Made by a program: the position numbers and the translations under genes. The notes below the pieces were generated by a model. It was given only the letters and a program-made list of their open reading frames with translations, ran no database searches and was not told where the DNA came from. From Phialocephala subalpina (taxonomy: Eukaryota > Ascomycota > Leotiomycetes > Helotiales > Mollisiaceae): a stretch of 34,383 bases of DNA. The DNA lies in NCBI GenBank assembly GCA_900073065.1, contig FJOG01000057.1, positions 250,527 to 284,909 on the forward strand, in the 5' to 3' direction. Numbering within the stretch: the first letter of the stretch is position 1; every line of letters starts with the position of its first letter. Shown piece after piece: positions 21,309 through 33,971 of the stretch.

Positions 21309-21828
21309 GATGACTAGGAGAGAAGGTTGAGAGACAGTTTTGCCATGATAGGAAGGGAATGGTGCTTGATATAACAAAATGTTGAAGTGACATGAGCTGA
21401 GGACTTCAGCCGGCCCCGTGACTTGGCGTAAGGTACAAGACCCCCGGAACAATAAGGAGCGACCATGGTTCGGCCGCTGGCAATCTAATGATTCAGCTGA
21501 AACTGCAGCGTGCGTACAGCGAGCGTATCGATGCTGCGGGCATCAATGCAAGTGCGCTGAGTAAGACAATACCCGGTGGCCATTCTCCCCAAGCAGCAAG
21601 ATTTGCGTGAGCAGGTTCCCCTGAAAATCCAGGTCGCTCAGGGAATAAGTTGTCCATTCGTATTCATGGCCTTGGCGGAGACTGTGGAATACAGGTGTTG
21701 GAGGAGGAGAGGAGGCGGTTGGGATGAAGTTGGGATGGAAAGCGGTGGCAAAATCCTGGGCTCAAACGCGCTTTCGCGATTTTCATCGCGTCTCCCAAAC
21801 CACAAAAACATCAAAACACGGTCATGGC
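21309..21828. promoter_or_regulatory. Shared divergent promoter region (lyase-like gene / Sae2 homolog)
   Basis: The 520 bp lie between two divergent starts. I see no separate gene. Short ORFs on both strands overlap and look random. Confidence 0.45.
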
Positions 21829-24657
21829 ATGAAAACACCACAACAAGCTGCGATGGAGAGCTGGAGTAATGGACGAGAGCAATTGTTCCAAAAGCTCATA
21901 GAGGTCTGTGACCAGATTGGAAGCAATATACAGGCCGGTAAGAATGGCATCATGATCTGCTGCAAATCTTGCGCATGCTGACGAGGGACAATAGAGGTCA
22001 ACAACGACAAGTTCATCAGAGTCGACAAAGAAGAGTTACACGAGTTACGAAAGTTCCGAGATGAGCATGCGCCAATAGTTGAGCGCTTTGGAAACCTTGA
22101 GGATGAATTGAGCAGGTACAAAGCAACAGCAGCACGGGTTGATGGACTCGAGAAGGAGAACAAGCGCCTGGCTGCAGAGCTACAACAGCAATTACAGACT
22201 CGACAGGAGCCTGCAGCGACACCGAAACCGCTTCTGCTTCTCGGGGAGACCGCGAAATTGACACCGGGACCCAACGATTCCCCTTCTTCAGCCAGCCGAA
22301 TTGACGACAATGAGAAGCAATCCGTGCCGCTGGAAAAGTACCAATCGCAGGTGCTAAAATACAACAAGCTATATGAGCAACATCAGAATACGGAATCCGC
22401 AAGGAAGACTCTCAAAGACTTACTCAGGATTGAGAAGGAAAAGGGAAAAGACTGGAACGTTTCGATAGAAGAATGGGAGAAGATCATTGCCGACAAGACT
22501 GGAAGGATCAGGAGACTAAATGCAGAGATTCGAAGATTGAAAGCGCTATTGCCGGGAGAGACACCTGGCTTGGAAGCAAGCACTCCAGCCGATCACGGTC
22601 CTGCATCATCGCTTCTTCCACAATTGGCTAAGGAATCATTCCACGAACACTTCGAGGTGGAAGTCCCAATCAGCAGCCCCACGAGAAATCCGCCGACTCG
22701 AGTGACCGATGACGATACCCTCCTGTACTATGGCCGGGCTTCAGGGGCGAGAGCTGAAACTGACGTTGAGGAGAGAGAGAACGACCCAGAGCTCCCCAGA
22801 CATAGTTTCAGACCAGTCGAAGAGACCCAATTTGTTGCCCTGGAAGCACCTCACACCAGCTCGACAGAGGGAGACACTGACCCTGTTTCCCCATTAAGAG
22901 CAACTAACCAAGATACACCTGAGCTACTTGCACGCAAATCACCACCAGAAACGCCAGTGGTCGTCGGAACACGAAGCCTTAAGAAGCGGAAGAATACCTA
23001 TGAGACTGAAGGAACCCCAGTCTCCAGAGTGAAGGTCGAGACTATTACAAGCAGTCCAATTGGACTCGCAACGTTCTTCCCTCTCCATGACAGTCTCGAT
23101 CTCGACGACATTGGTGAGAAAGTTGATACTCCAAGAAAGCAACATCGTTTCCAGCCAGAATCATCTCGCCGACTTACTCAAGGATTTTCAACTCCCGGAC
23201 TCAGTAGCCATATCGGTGGAAATCAAGGCCATGGCCACACTGAGCTTTCTTACGATAGAAATCCTAGTATCACTTCGAAAAATCCCCCCGCCCGAGCGGA
23301 CTCGGTCTTACAGCCTCGGAGTACGAATAGACAGATATTGCCCAAGACTTCGGAGAAGAGACCGTCGAAGAAGCGTCGTGTTGCTAGTGATAAGGACGTG
23401 GATATTTTGCTGGAAGATGGAGAACTTGCAGGAACCACGCCTGTACGAGGACGGAGACAAGACTCTGATCGCTTGAATGACCTACTCTCGAAGCCATCCC
23501 CACCCAAGCAGGCTCTCAGCCCCGTCCATCGTCTCGCGGCACAACAACAATCGCATAGGTCTGTGGCAACTTCGGGTCTCGCACATGAAGTCAGAAGAAT
23601 GTCCCCCGAGCCCAAAGATAATCATTCCAGAGCACCACACATCACAGAAGATGTCGTACCGAAAGGGCCTTCCAGAGACGCGAGAGACAACCATTCTCGT
23701 TCTACAACCTTGTCCAGACCATCCTCGAAAGGGTCTGTTGCTGGCCAATTCGAATCATCACGATCATCCTCACGAGACACTTCAAGGACCTCAATCGAAC
23801 CGGATATCAAGACTGAGCCGGGAACATCTGCAGTACCTCTGCCACAAGCATCAAACGCACCAATGCAACCGTCACAGCCAACTGGCGTACCCCTACCTCC
23901 ATCGAGAGATCTACAGGCACTTTTTACACCGAAGCCTCATCTACGTGCGCAAGAACCTGTTTCCATTCCCAAATCGAAGCTGGGCTCCATTACCAGACCG
24001 AAATTCGGCATGGATTCGGCGTTCAAGATGAAGCAAGGACAGATGGGTGCCAGCACGACATCAGCCACGAGACTCCGCCGCACGAATCCTAACAACATGA
24101 CCAGAGAAGACTATGAAATGGATCCTGATCAAGAACCTCTTCGATGCCGACCGGTAGAAAGGCTGCGTCTTTCAGACTTCAAGGCCAATCTAAGTTACAA
24201 TCAGGGCTACCAACACCCATATCGAGAAACAATTCGAGGTGGGGATCGTCAACATTTGGCAGGCTGTCAGAAAGAATGTTGCAGACCCAAGTTTCGGGCG
24301 TTAGCAAAAATAACCACCTCAGAGAACCCGACGCCGTCCCAAGAGGACCGAGATGAGGAACTTCTCATCAACCATATGGGTGACAATGCCTACAAGCTTC
24401 AGAGTATGACTAGAGAACAGAGGTATGAGCTTCTGCTACAAGCGAAGACTAGGGATTTCTCCAATGCGATGGGAAGACATCGAGCTGCTTACACCAGGCC
24501 GACAAGTCCTCCAGGTTTCTGGAGGGCTGGATTTCCGACCACACAGGAGGTGAGAGAGGATCAGGAGGAGGCAAAGAGAAGGGAAAAGGAGGAGATAGTC
24601 CAGCGCTATGATGAGGCGATGAGACCTGGTGGGAGATTCTTATTCAGAGACGAGTGA
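21829..24657 (+). CDS. DNA-end resection factor Sae2/Ctp1/CtIP homolog
   Basis: Two exons, 21829-21937 and 21995-24657, give 923 aa in phase. The start could also be the Met at 21853. The N-terminal ~190 residues are helical with heptad character (DGLEKENKRLAAELQQQLQ), matching the tetramerising coiled coil of CtIP-type proteins. The middle is long, charged, Ser/Pro-rich and probably disordered and phosphorylated. The C-terminus from ~aa 750 carries the Ctp1/Sae2 C-terminal domain: CQKECCRPKFRALA, DFSNAMGRHRAAYTRP and the hallmark TSPPGFWRAGFPTTQE. This domain stimulates the Mre11-Rad50 nuclease at blocked double-strand break ends in the nucleus. The protein is much longer than yeast Sae2, as is usual in filamentous fungi. 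Confidence 0.92.
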
Positions 24658-24896
24658 TTGAGCATTTTGGAATGGAATCAGAGCCTGGTATGATTTGTAT
24701 TTTTGTCAATGAGCAATGAAGTTGCTGCTTTGGCATTATTTGTTGCTTGGACGGAAAGGGATGAGTTCTGGGGACATTCGTACGTGATGGGGTCCTGCAC
24801 GTAGCTAAGGCTGTGGACTACAATATCTTCTAGCTTGAACCTTACAAATTCTTTGCTAATAACTAAAAGTTCCCTCTTTATAAAGGCTACATTTTG
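24658..24896. other. Short convergent 3' spacer
   Basis: This lies between the Sae2 homolog stop and the P450 stop. No gene seen. Confidence 0.5.
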
Positions 24897-26899
24897 CTAG
24901 ATTGCCCTTAGTAGCACTCTCAAATCAGGGTTTCCCCAAAAGGTATAGCATTTGCTATCCCTCTCCCAGTCGATCTTGTCGCTATTGAACCACGCTAAAT
25001 CATATTGCCAGAACATTTTAGCGAGAACCATTCGCATCTCGAGGTATGCAAGACTGCTTATGTTAATGACTGCATAAGAATGCGAGGAATAGAGATGATC
25101 ATTCGTGTTCAGCAACATTGAACCCTGACTTACTTTCTTCCCAGGCAGCCCCGGGGTCCATAACTAAACGGTATACTAGTCTCTAGGCGGTCCCGGAACT
25201 GGCCATCAACTTCATTCTGGAGCCAACGCTCAGGAATAAACACGCTCGGTTTCCAGAAATTCAGTGGATCTCGTACCAAAGACCATTGATGGACCGAAAC
25301 TTGTGTCTAGAGATATCATCAATTAACAAACTAAAAACCGGTCTTAATGATTGGCTAAGACAACTCACTCCTCCAGGGATCCATTCTCCGTCAATCTCAC
25401 AGCCTCCCTTTGGCACAATCCTCGGAAAGTGACCAGCACCTGCAGGTGGATGTATTCGCAGCCCCTCTTGAACCACGGCATTCAGATATTCACACTCCAT
25501 GAGAGCCTTAGAGGTGATTTCCTCTAAGCACGAGAACCTCGATCGAATCTCTTGCTGAAGGCGCAACAATGCGCGTGGATTCTGTCCAAGGTAGTACGTT
25601 ACCCCAGCTAGAAAGGTTGCTATTTGCATGGTGCCAGCCATTATGATATAATTAAAATCCGACGCAATTTCCACGTCGGTCGGCCTTGGACCTTTAGTAG
25701 TAAGGATGTGGTGCATGAAGTCTCGGCGGGTTGTAACCTTCTTAAGGCGGCTTAGAGTTGTGAGCTGCCATCTCTCACGAATGATGGAGATCAAATGATA
25801 CTTGCGCTTCCGTGTGCTCAGTGGCATATTCGACATGCCTGTATAATGTTTTTTTCATGTGGTCTGTTTTATACCACTCCAAAAACGAAAACAAACCAGG
25901 AATTAACCGGACGGCTCGCATGACATCTTTTATATAGATGGTATTACTCATAACATCTGCCCAATGGTATTGGTTTTCTAGATCAAATTGAGACTTGCTT
26001 CAGTTCTGTGAGTAAATACAACTTACCTGGCTGTTCCTCGAGCCTGGAATCAAACGAGTCTCCGAACGACATCTCCCCTGGAATTTCGAACTATTAGTGA
26101 TGACTTCAAAGGCGGCCATATCTTAAAATATGTATAATTTTTAATTACCTATAATGTTAAAGGCGAGATAATTGAATTGCTGGATAATGTCGATCCCTCG
26201 CTTGCTATCAGGGCTCCGGAGACGCCCAATCTCACGAATAAACTCGTTCGTCCTTATTAGAACGTCTTCATTCTCGAGCAAATTGGACATGCTGAAAGCA
26301 AAACTCCACGTTCGCCGCATTCGGCCATGTTCCCCCTTGTCTGTCTGATTGAAAATGTTTATGGAATGGTCAACTTCTGGGGTAAAGAAAATCGGATCCT
26401 TGACCAGAGAGGGGACGGTCCGAGTCCCAAATCCATAGATAATCTTCGGCGCCGAGTATGAGCTAAAACTCAGGTGGTTTGGCGCAATGCGCACTATGGG
26501 CCCTGAGTAACAGAAATGGAGGTATTAGAAAGGCTTTAATATAGTGCCATTGTCGGCTCGTGTCAGACATGAATGAAATGTGGGGGGATTCTCACCCCAC
26601 TTTTGGTGCCATCTGTGATTCTTCCACGGGTTCCGGCCAGCAAGTACTGTATGGTGCCAAAAGCCCTGCCATGTTATTAACGCCTGGAGTAATTTCAAAA
26701 CAAGTGCTGCTCATGTTCGAATATCGAGCTAAGAAAGGTCCTTCGAATCGCGCGAGCGGATGGAAGAACGTCAAGTAACTTAATCTGACAATTACAAAGC
26801 ACAAAGCCTGAAAAAAGTGATTATTATGCTGAATCCAAATTTCTCATGCTGGAATACTTACTGCGAGTATGATTGATGAACGCGTAGCTTGCTTGACAT
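24897..26899 (-). pseudogene. Cytochrome P450 gene with disrupted 5' end
   Basis: Exons on the minus strand: 26807-26596 (internal frame change), 26502-26149, 26077-26027, 25977-25802, 25740-25369, 25306-25134 and 25056-24897. From the exon at 26502 onward all joins are in phase. Landmarks are PIVRIAPNHLSF, the ExxR helix (VVQEGLRIHPP), the PERW segment (FIPERWL) and the heme-thiolate loop FSYGPRGCLGR with its Cys. The I-helix reads IIMAGTMQIATFLAG, where the usual acid-Thr pair is replaced by Met-Gln. At the 5' end the membrane anchor IILA|ALCFVIVRLSYLTFFHPLARF has no in-frame ATG. The ATG at 26899 is in a different frame, and the frame shifts again after GPFLARYSN near 26710 before HRWHQKWG. 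Either two small indels have inactivated it, or the sequence has errors. P450s oxidise small molecules at the ER; the substrate is unknown. Confidence 0.7.
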
Positions 26900-27572
26900 A
26901 ATCAAATTTAAACTTCGCCTGAGGGAAGAGAGGCGGGGGACGTAACGATCTCTTTTGGAAATCAATATCATCCCGAAGCCGAGCCTCTTGACAAGTTGGA
27001 AGACTTTGCAGATACGAATCGTTCTGAATTATATCTCAGTATTTTTACAGCATCGAATGTCAAGGACAACCGGTAGGACATACGGGATGGGTGCGACATG
27101 ATTCTTGGATGGACAAAGTAATTTGTAGAAGTGCTAGCTTGTTCGACTGCTGATATTGGAGGCCGAATAATATCACCGAAACGATAATTGCTATGACTGC
27201 GGTGATAGAAGTGCAAGAGAGGCAAGAGGATTCGTGACTGGAAGATGAGAGCCCGCGTTTAGCCTTAGAAGATCTGACTTGTCCACTCCTGGCCGAAGAT
27301 TCAACCCGCTCCGTTTCTTGTATCTCGTTCGGTGGGTCTGTTAAAGACATGAGTTGAGGAGGAACGCTAAGGCAAGGAGAGTTTCTGATGGCGTTTCCTG
27401 CGTGTATTAGGTCATTTTCGGGGTTTGGATCCTCAGAATGGGAAACCTCGAGCTCTTGGTCTGAGGAATCACAATCGGGAAGTGGAACCTGGCTAGCTAT
27501 TTTGAGGCCGGCATCATCTGAGATAGGAGAGGACATTGGAGGGAGGCATGCTATGGGAATCACTGCAGTCAT
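26844..27572 (-). CDS. Hypothetical single-pass membrane protein
   Basis: Two exons, 27572-27084 and 27023-26844, joined by a 60-bp intron (donor CCC|GTATGT, acceptor ATTCAG|AAC) give 222 aa. The N-terminal ~120 residues are acidic, Ser/Pro-rich and disordered. One membrane helix follows (SITAVIAIIVSVILFGLQY). After it come QQSNKLALLQITLSIQESC, then a second Cys segment (LPTCQEARLRDD) and LRPPPLFP. This resembles a family of uncharacterised fungal one-TM proteins with a helix-Cys-Cys tail and a PPP motif; the function is not known to me. The Met at 27536 is an alternative start. The last 56 bp overlap the first P450 exon on the same strand, and the strong GTAAGT just before its stop could splice it into the P450 reading frame. 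Confidence 0.65.
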
Positions 27573-28210
27573 TTCTAATGTACAATACTCTATATCAGCC
27601 TCACTTCAGTTGGAGACAACTAAGAGGATGATTATCGACTTACTCGATCACTAGCTTCGCCAAGTAATATGCAGATTCGCTATTTTGCAAATCGATGCAA
27701 TGTGTGTAATCAACCGTCTTCTTAGATTCGATTTTTCTTAAAGGTTTTGGAAAGTAATTGTGCGAATGCCAGCGAACATTTGGGTTTTCGATCCTTTCAG
27801 CGAGGCAGAATTGCAGGCTGCTCCAGCTCGCCACTTGGTGCTTACAGATTTACCACCTACGGTCCTCGAGGAAATTGACTCGTCCGTTTCCATGTATCGA
27901 CTTGCTTTTGAATTTTATATTTCAGTAATATTATTAAATTATTTTATACGATGCCTCACTCTGGACGGACGTACCCTAAGAGATAAGAGAAGGATCAGAT
28001 TGATTTGATGCTTGGTGATGACTGAGCATCTTTGAGGCTTGAAGATATTTTGGTGCTGTGGCTGTGCAAACCGCGCTAGTTTACGGCATCAGCGGCATGA
28101 AGGAACATCATCGCGACAACGACCCCGAATCTCCATTCAATCCTCACAACTCCACAACAACGAGTCAAAGTCCGGATAGAGCCGGTCCATGATCTCGAAA
28201 TCGTCACAGG
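27573..28210. promoter_or_regulatory. Divergent intergenic region upstream of the Cdc50 homolog
   Basis: The 638 bp separate two divergent starts. There is no credible ORF; plus- and minus-strand candidates at 27640-28008 have no protein character. It presumably contains both promoters. Confidence 0.45.
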
Positions 28211-29762
28211 ATGGCGGATGATCAACCAGCGATGGTCCACGAGGACTCCATCAATTCCCAGGATCCGAATACACACCCGGAGGATAAGAAGCAGAAGAGT
28301 CGGAGGCCAGCAAGTGAGGATTCCTTGGATGAGCGCGGAAGAGAGATGGTAGATGGCTGACGGGTGCTCCTTCTTCGCAGATACTGCTTTCCGACAACAG
28401 AGATTAAAGGCATGGCAGTGAGTGGCGTCTTGAAGACCCCGCGCGAATCGAGCTGACATTGGGATTGCAGACCGATTCTCACACCTAAAACCGTTCTCCC
28501 TCTATTCTTCGTAATCGGGATCATATTTGCGCCAATAGGAGGAGGATTGTTGTATGCCAGCGCGCAGGTCAGTCGTTCTGCAGAAGAGTAGATGGGAATA
28601 CGAGGCTAACAACCGATGGAATAGGTACAAGAGATCATATTAGACTACTCGAAATGCTATACCGACGCTCCTGACTACCCAACGACATCTCCTATGCCCT
28701 CAAATCTCGTTCACCTGAGCTTCAACAAGAACTCCTCGAACCAAGTCCAAGCTGATCCTCCCTCTTGGACGAAGAAGACGATCAATTACACTTGGCACCA
28801 AGGCGCAGATGAGAACTCAACCGTCACTCTCCCAACGATACAATGTACATTGAACTTCACTATTCCGAATAACATGAATCCACCAGTCCTCTTCTACTAC
28901 CGCCTCACAAACTTCTACCAAAACCATCGACGATACGCCAAGTCCTTCAACAACGATCAATTGTCCGGGAAAGCCGTGTCCGCGAGTTCTATCGACGGAA
29001 GCGATTGCACACCCCTCACAACGGAGACCATCGACGGAGTCAAGAAACCATATTACCCTTGCGGACTTGCAGCCAACTCCCTCTTCAACGACACGTTCTC
29101 CAACCCTGTCCTCTTGAATGTTCCCGGCGGATCGTCGAGCCCGAACCGTACATACGTGATGCAGAACAACTCCGATATTTCGTGGAGTAGCGACAAGGAA
29201 CTGTATGGAAAGAGCAAGTACAACTGGTCGGATGTCATTGTGCCACCCAATTGGCAGGCTAGATTCCCAAATGGCTACAGCGATGATTATTTCCCAGATC
29301 TGGTCAATGATGAGGCGTTCCAGGTTTGGATGCGTCTTGCTGGTCTTCCCACTTTCAGCAAGTTGGCCCAGAGGAATAATGAGGATATTATGGAAGCTGG
29401 AACCTATACTGTTGATATCAACCATAGTACGTCTCCCCTCCGCCTCCCCTCCCCCTCTTTTTCCCTTTCTCGTCCATCATGTTTCTAACAACAAAACAGA
29501 CTTCAACGTAACCGAATACGGCGGCACAAAATCCATCATCATCTCAACACGCACCGTAATGGGTGGCAAAAACCCCTTCCTCGGCATCGCATACGTCGTC
29601 GTAGGCGGTATCTGCATCGTGCTCGGTGCCCTCTTCACAGTCACCCATCTCATTAAACCCAGAAAACTCGGCGACCACACTTATCTTAGTTGGAACAATG
29701 AGGGACCTAGTACGGCGACTACCAGTGGGAGAGATGGAGGGATGGAGGGCGGCCATGCTTAG
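28211..29762 (+). CDS. Cdc50/Lem3-family P4-ATPase (phospholipid flippase) subunit
   Basis: Five exons, 28211-28313, 28381-28417, 28471-28567, 28625-29426 and 29500-29762, all in phase, 433 aa. The short cytosolic N-terminus ends with the family motif [20 protein letters not shown]1 ([20 protein letters not shown], ~aa 53-76) follows, then a ~290-aa luminal domain with many N-x-S/T sites and family landmarks ([40 protein letters not shown]), and TM2 ([19 protein letters not shown], ~aa 370-395). Cdc50/Lem3 proteins are required for ER exit and activity of P4-ATPases that flip phospholipids to the cytosolic leaflet. Exon 2 is only 37 bp, so it is easily missed by ORF-based calling. Confidence 0.92.
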
Positions 29763-30614
29763 TGAGAATTAGCTTGAGTGAGGAGTGAGTGAGAGGCGGG
29801 CGGTTGCCTAGTGGGAAGTTAGTGAAAAGAGAAAAGTGCATAAATTGAGGAGGTGTAAGGAGCTGTACAATACGCAAGCACGACAAGGTTTTCCTTGTTT
29901 CTGGGTCTCGGATTTTCCTCACTGTCTGATAGGGAGGAAAGCGGTTCTTGGTGTTCTGCGGTCGTCCTTACGTTTACATCTTGCTGTTTGCGGCAAGATT
30001 GGATGGGAGGACTTGGGTTTGATTTTTTTCACAAAGTACTTAGATATGAATGACATTGATGCATTGAAATTCTACGTTTCATTTCTGGTATTCGTGATGG
30101 CAAGATACTGGACATTGTTCTGTTCTTCAGTGTCCCTCCCTTTAAGGGACAATTCGGAGGAGTTTTGGCTTACGAAAATCCTGGTTTGGACATTCGTTTG
30201 AAGTGATTGCGGACGAGAATAAGTATTCTTTGAATATTCCAGAAGGTTGGGGAAAATGAAACTCGACCTTTGTATCAGTCTCAGTTCTGAGGAAGGGAGA
30301 AATATTTCTAAGGTCATCATTTATTACTATGGACGCATCTGAGATGAACGCAGTACTTTAAGTAAGGCATGTTCACATCATAATCCAGGCAAATCGACCA
30401 CTATCTGCCTGCCTGCTTACTTCCTTCCATCCCATCCACCAGTGACTGATTGAAAAGCAGCCTATTTTGCAGTTCCCATACGCCATGCATCGCATCCGAA
30501 GAAAATCAAAGTAATGTCGAATCTTACAGTCTTTCCTCCCGAAAATCAATGTCCCAGCCGAGGAGGGTGAATGAAATACAGAGATTCAGTCCAGAGAAGT
30601 CATCAGCGCCTAGC
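29763..30614. other. Convergent 3' region between the Cdc50 and Spt16 homologs
   Basis: About 850 bp hold no supported gene. They presumably contain the 3' UTRs and terminators of both convergent genes. The ORF at 29836-30201 shows no conserved character. Confidence 0.5.
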
Positions 30615-33600
30615 TCAATGCTTTCTCTTCTTCTTCGGCTTCTCCTCCTCATCCTCCAACCCACTCTCCCTATCCTTCCGCTTAGCCTTCTTCTCCAGCT
30701 CATCCCAATCCTCCCCCTCACTCGCATCATCATCGCTGCCCTCCTCGCTCGCGTCCGCACTCGCATTACTATCGAAATCAGAGTCCTCATCACTTGACTC
30801 CTCCGACGCCGCAAGCTCAGAATCACTCATTTCGAAAGCTGATTCCTCCGATTCATCCTCGTTGTCTTCATCGTCTGTCTCGGTTTGAAGGAAGGACCAG
30901 CCGCCGTCGACAAAGAATTGATGCGTGTCGGCTGTGACGGTCTTCATGATAGTGGGCCAGTTCAAGTTGAGAGGTCCTTCGGAGAAGGGGATGTTGACTG
31001 AGTCGAGCCATTCCTTGACGTTTTCAAGGGATTCGACGGGGATTGTGTTGATGTGGTATGGTGCACGGTGGAAATCCTTGAAGACGAATACCATATCGAA
31101 GTTCTTGAGGCCAAATTGGACACGTTCGAGATGAGCGATTTCGATGTCTTCCAGAGTGATGACCATGAATGGTGGCTCGGTGAGTTGGACCAAGCAGTCT
31201 GTTGATGGCTGACAGAAGACGCTGGATCGGAACGGGACACCGTTGAAGCCAAGCTCACGGAAAGGGACATCGACGTCGACGTTCTCGTTCTTGCCAGCTT
31301 CGGCGATCTTCTCGGCGAATGCCTTGAATTCTCGGTCAAGAGCAGCTCGGCGTCTTCGCTCTTCTTGTTCTTGCTCGAATTCTTCCTCGTCACCATATCT
31401 GTATCTTCGCTTTCTGTTTCCAGTCTCATCGAATTGGATATCAGTAGCTTCACGGTAGAATTGGACATCCTTAGTCTTCTTCTTTCCGATCAAGATTGGA
31501 TCTTTGAGATGGACATGGATGATGACGATCAGTTCGTGCTGACAAGGTTGAAAGAAGAGATGCTTGACGTTGCTGAAGAGAATATCGACTCGGTGCTGGG
31601 TGTTGAGAGGCGATTGATATCGGAGACCATTCTGGTGGATTTCGACCTTACCAGGCACACGCTTACCATCCATTGCAGGGCGAATGAAGACATTGTCCAT
31701 GACAGCAGGTCGGCGATCTACTCAGTGTTAGCAAATTCACAATGCATGTGGGGAACCACTTACTTCGAATCTCAATCAGCTTGTCCTGCTCAACGACGTC
31801 TTCCATTTCCTTCTTTTCTTGCTCTCTCTTGACTGCATCTCTCTTCATGTTACTAATTTGGTTGGCAATATCTTGAAGACGCTCTCCATCATGAGATCTG
31901 AACGTTAAACTTCGTACGAAATGTGCAGTGGCATCCTCAAATGGCTGATCGTCCTTTCGACCAACACCTTGACCTGGTGACAAGAAATTGATGCGAAGGT
32001 ATGCGTAGTCTCCTTCGTCACTCTTGCTTGCGTTCTTGATGGTTTGAATGTGGAACGGGACTGGACGACCCATGATTGGAAGAACGACGGTCGAGTTCTT
32101 CTGGTCAACAACAATTGCCAGATCTCGAACCTTGTTGGGAAATTGGTTGTCTCGCTTGTACGACTCGAATCGCTTGAACTTCTTCACAGCTGTAGCATTC
32201 GAATCGCCAGTAGCCTCAGCAAAGCGTGCGAGACCTTCTTCTTGCTTTCTCTTCGCAAGCTCCTTTTGATGCTCTCGTCTCCTTGCCTCGGCACCTTCAT
32301 CGACCTGTGTTGTTCGCTCAGCACGCAACTTGGTCTTGGTGATGTTCTTCGCGGCCACAGCGCCCACAGAGGAGTCCTTCTTGTTAGCCTTCTTTGGTGT
32401 TGGCTCATGCTCTTCATCATCCTTGAAGAAGAATGATGTCGCATCCAAATCTGATGGAGCATCACCTGTGAATACAACTGCCTCATTCGGAGAGACACGG
32501 ACCGTGTCCGAAAGCACCATAGAGTATGTCTTGCTCTTCTTGTCCTGGGGAGTCGGGTTCTCGATGTCGCTGAAGCCAGTCGTGACGCATAGGGTCATGC
32601 CATCCTTAAGAGATCTGGCGCTCTTGCCATTGAGAATCAGAGTGCTGTCGCGGGTCTCGATACCAACACCGGCACCAACATTCTTCAAGAAGTGCTTCTC
32701 AAGATCAGGCTTCTTGGTTCTGATCAATTGCAAAGCCTTGGCGTAGATATCCTTCACGTTCGCACCATCTCGGATCTCCTTCATGACAAGACTGTGAACC
32801 TGGAGGAGGAGCTTATAGTTGCTTTCTTGCGACTTGTTGGGATCAACCAGATATGTACGAGCGATCAGGGAGCAGTATGACTTGTATCGAAGACCCATCG
32901 AGGCGATAATAACTCCGGGGTGCAGCAGCTCGTCATCTACCTGGGCATTCATCTTGAGATCAAATTTGCCACCACTTTGAATAATCGGGCCGTGGGTCCA
33001 ATCCAGCTGTGAAGGGTCGAAATCGGAAGGCATCTTTTGCTTGTTCGGAAGTTCGACGGAGTTCCAGAATTTGGTGTTGTCCAACTGTCCATCGACCTTA
33101 TTTGCAAGCGCGCTGTGCTTGACCTTCTTTTCTTCGTCCAGCACGTTCGACATCTCCTCGAGGAAGTATGGGTTCATCAACGCAATGCAGGCCTTCGAGG
33201 CGTTTCGCATAGCTCTCTGCGTACAGTTAGTGTATGCAATTCATGGGGAAAATTATACACACCAATTCATTCTCATCCTTGACAGCCAAGGCAGCAGAGG
33301 ACAGCGCCGGGCCAATGTCCACTTCCTCGACATCCTTCGAGATATTGCTGTAGACCTTCTTCCACTCATCGATAAAGGGGCCATTCGAGGTATCCTTGGG
33401 CAGAATGCCAACTTTCTTCTGAAGATCCAGAATTGTCAGTAAATGCCCCTGCCTCTTCGGAACAGTGAAATACTCACGCCGGCTGCCTTGATATGATTGT
33501 TAATATCGACGAAGAGCTTCTCGTTTGCCTCGCTATCCTTGCCTCGAACCAGAACATGCAATGGGATCTTGCCGCCTTTGAGGGGCTCCAAGTGCTTAGC

Positions 33601-33971
33601 TAGTTGATGTCAGCGATTGTGACTCATCCAAAAGCATCCGCAGATTATCCTACCTTTCTTTGCGGTTGTGACAACGTACAGGCCGTCGAGGGTGATTAAG
33701 AAGAGGGTCGCAGGAAACTCGTAGCCAAGGAGCCAGAACTATTCCAAAGGTTAGCTTCTCCCTTCGAAGATGATGCGCTCTCAACGCAACGTACGTGAAT
33801 GGCATTATTCTTTTGAAATTGAGCTGCTTCCTCGGTTTTGCCCATCAACGCCAGGATTGAGGAGGCGCCATTGAAGAGCGCGTCTCCACTGCGTTTGTCA
33901 GCTTTCCAGGCCGAAACAAATCGCGATAAACGCTCCTGGAAGAGGTTCTTGTCGATTTTGATCTCTGCCAT
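30615..33971 (-). CDS. SPT16: FACT complex subunit Spt16
   Basis: Six exons, 33971-33795, 33738-33654, 33599-33478, 33418-33263, 33216-31764 and 31717-30615, give 1031 aa in phase, matching the usual fungal Spt16 length. The N-terminal ~440 residues form the aminopeptidase-fold domain ([44 protein letters not shown]). A charged linker rich in Lys/Glu follows, then the dimerisation and tandem PH-like middle domains ([71 protein letters not shown]). The tail is strongly acidic (long D/E/S runs from ~aa 935) and ends in a basic KPKKKRKH signal. Spt16 with Pob3 binds H2A-H2B and reorganises nucleosomes during transcription and replication. It is conserved and anchors the right end of the window. 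Confidence 0.97.

Noticed and set aside
25802..25836. Frameshift in the P450 near 25810
   Set aside because: A phase-0 60-bp intron (25801-25741, GTATCA...TTAAG) explains the frame change and yields a typical spacing before RRDFMHHIL.
30524..30888. Ser-rich and Arg-rich ORFs at the 3' end of the Spt16 gene
   Set aside because: These are other-frame readings of the acidic C-terminal tail codons of Spt16.
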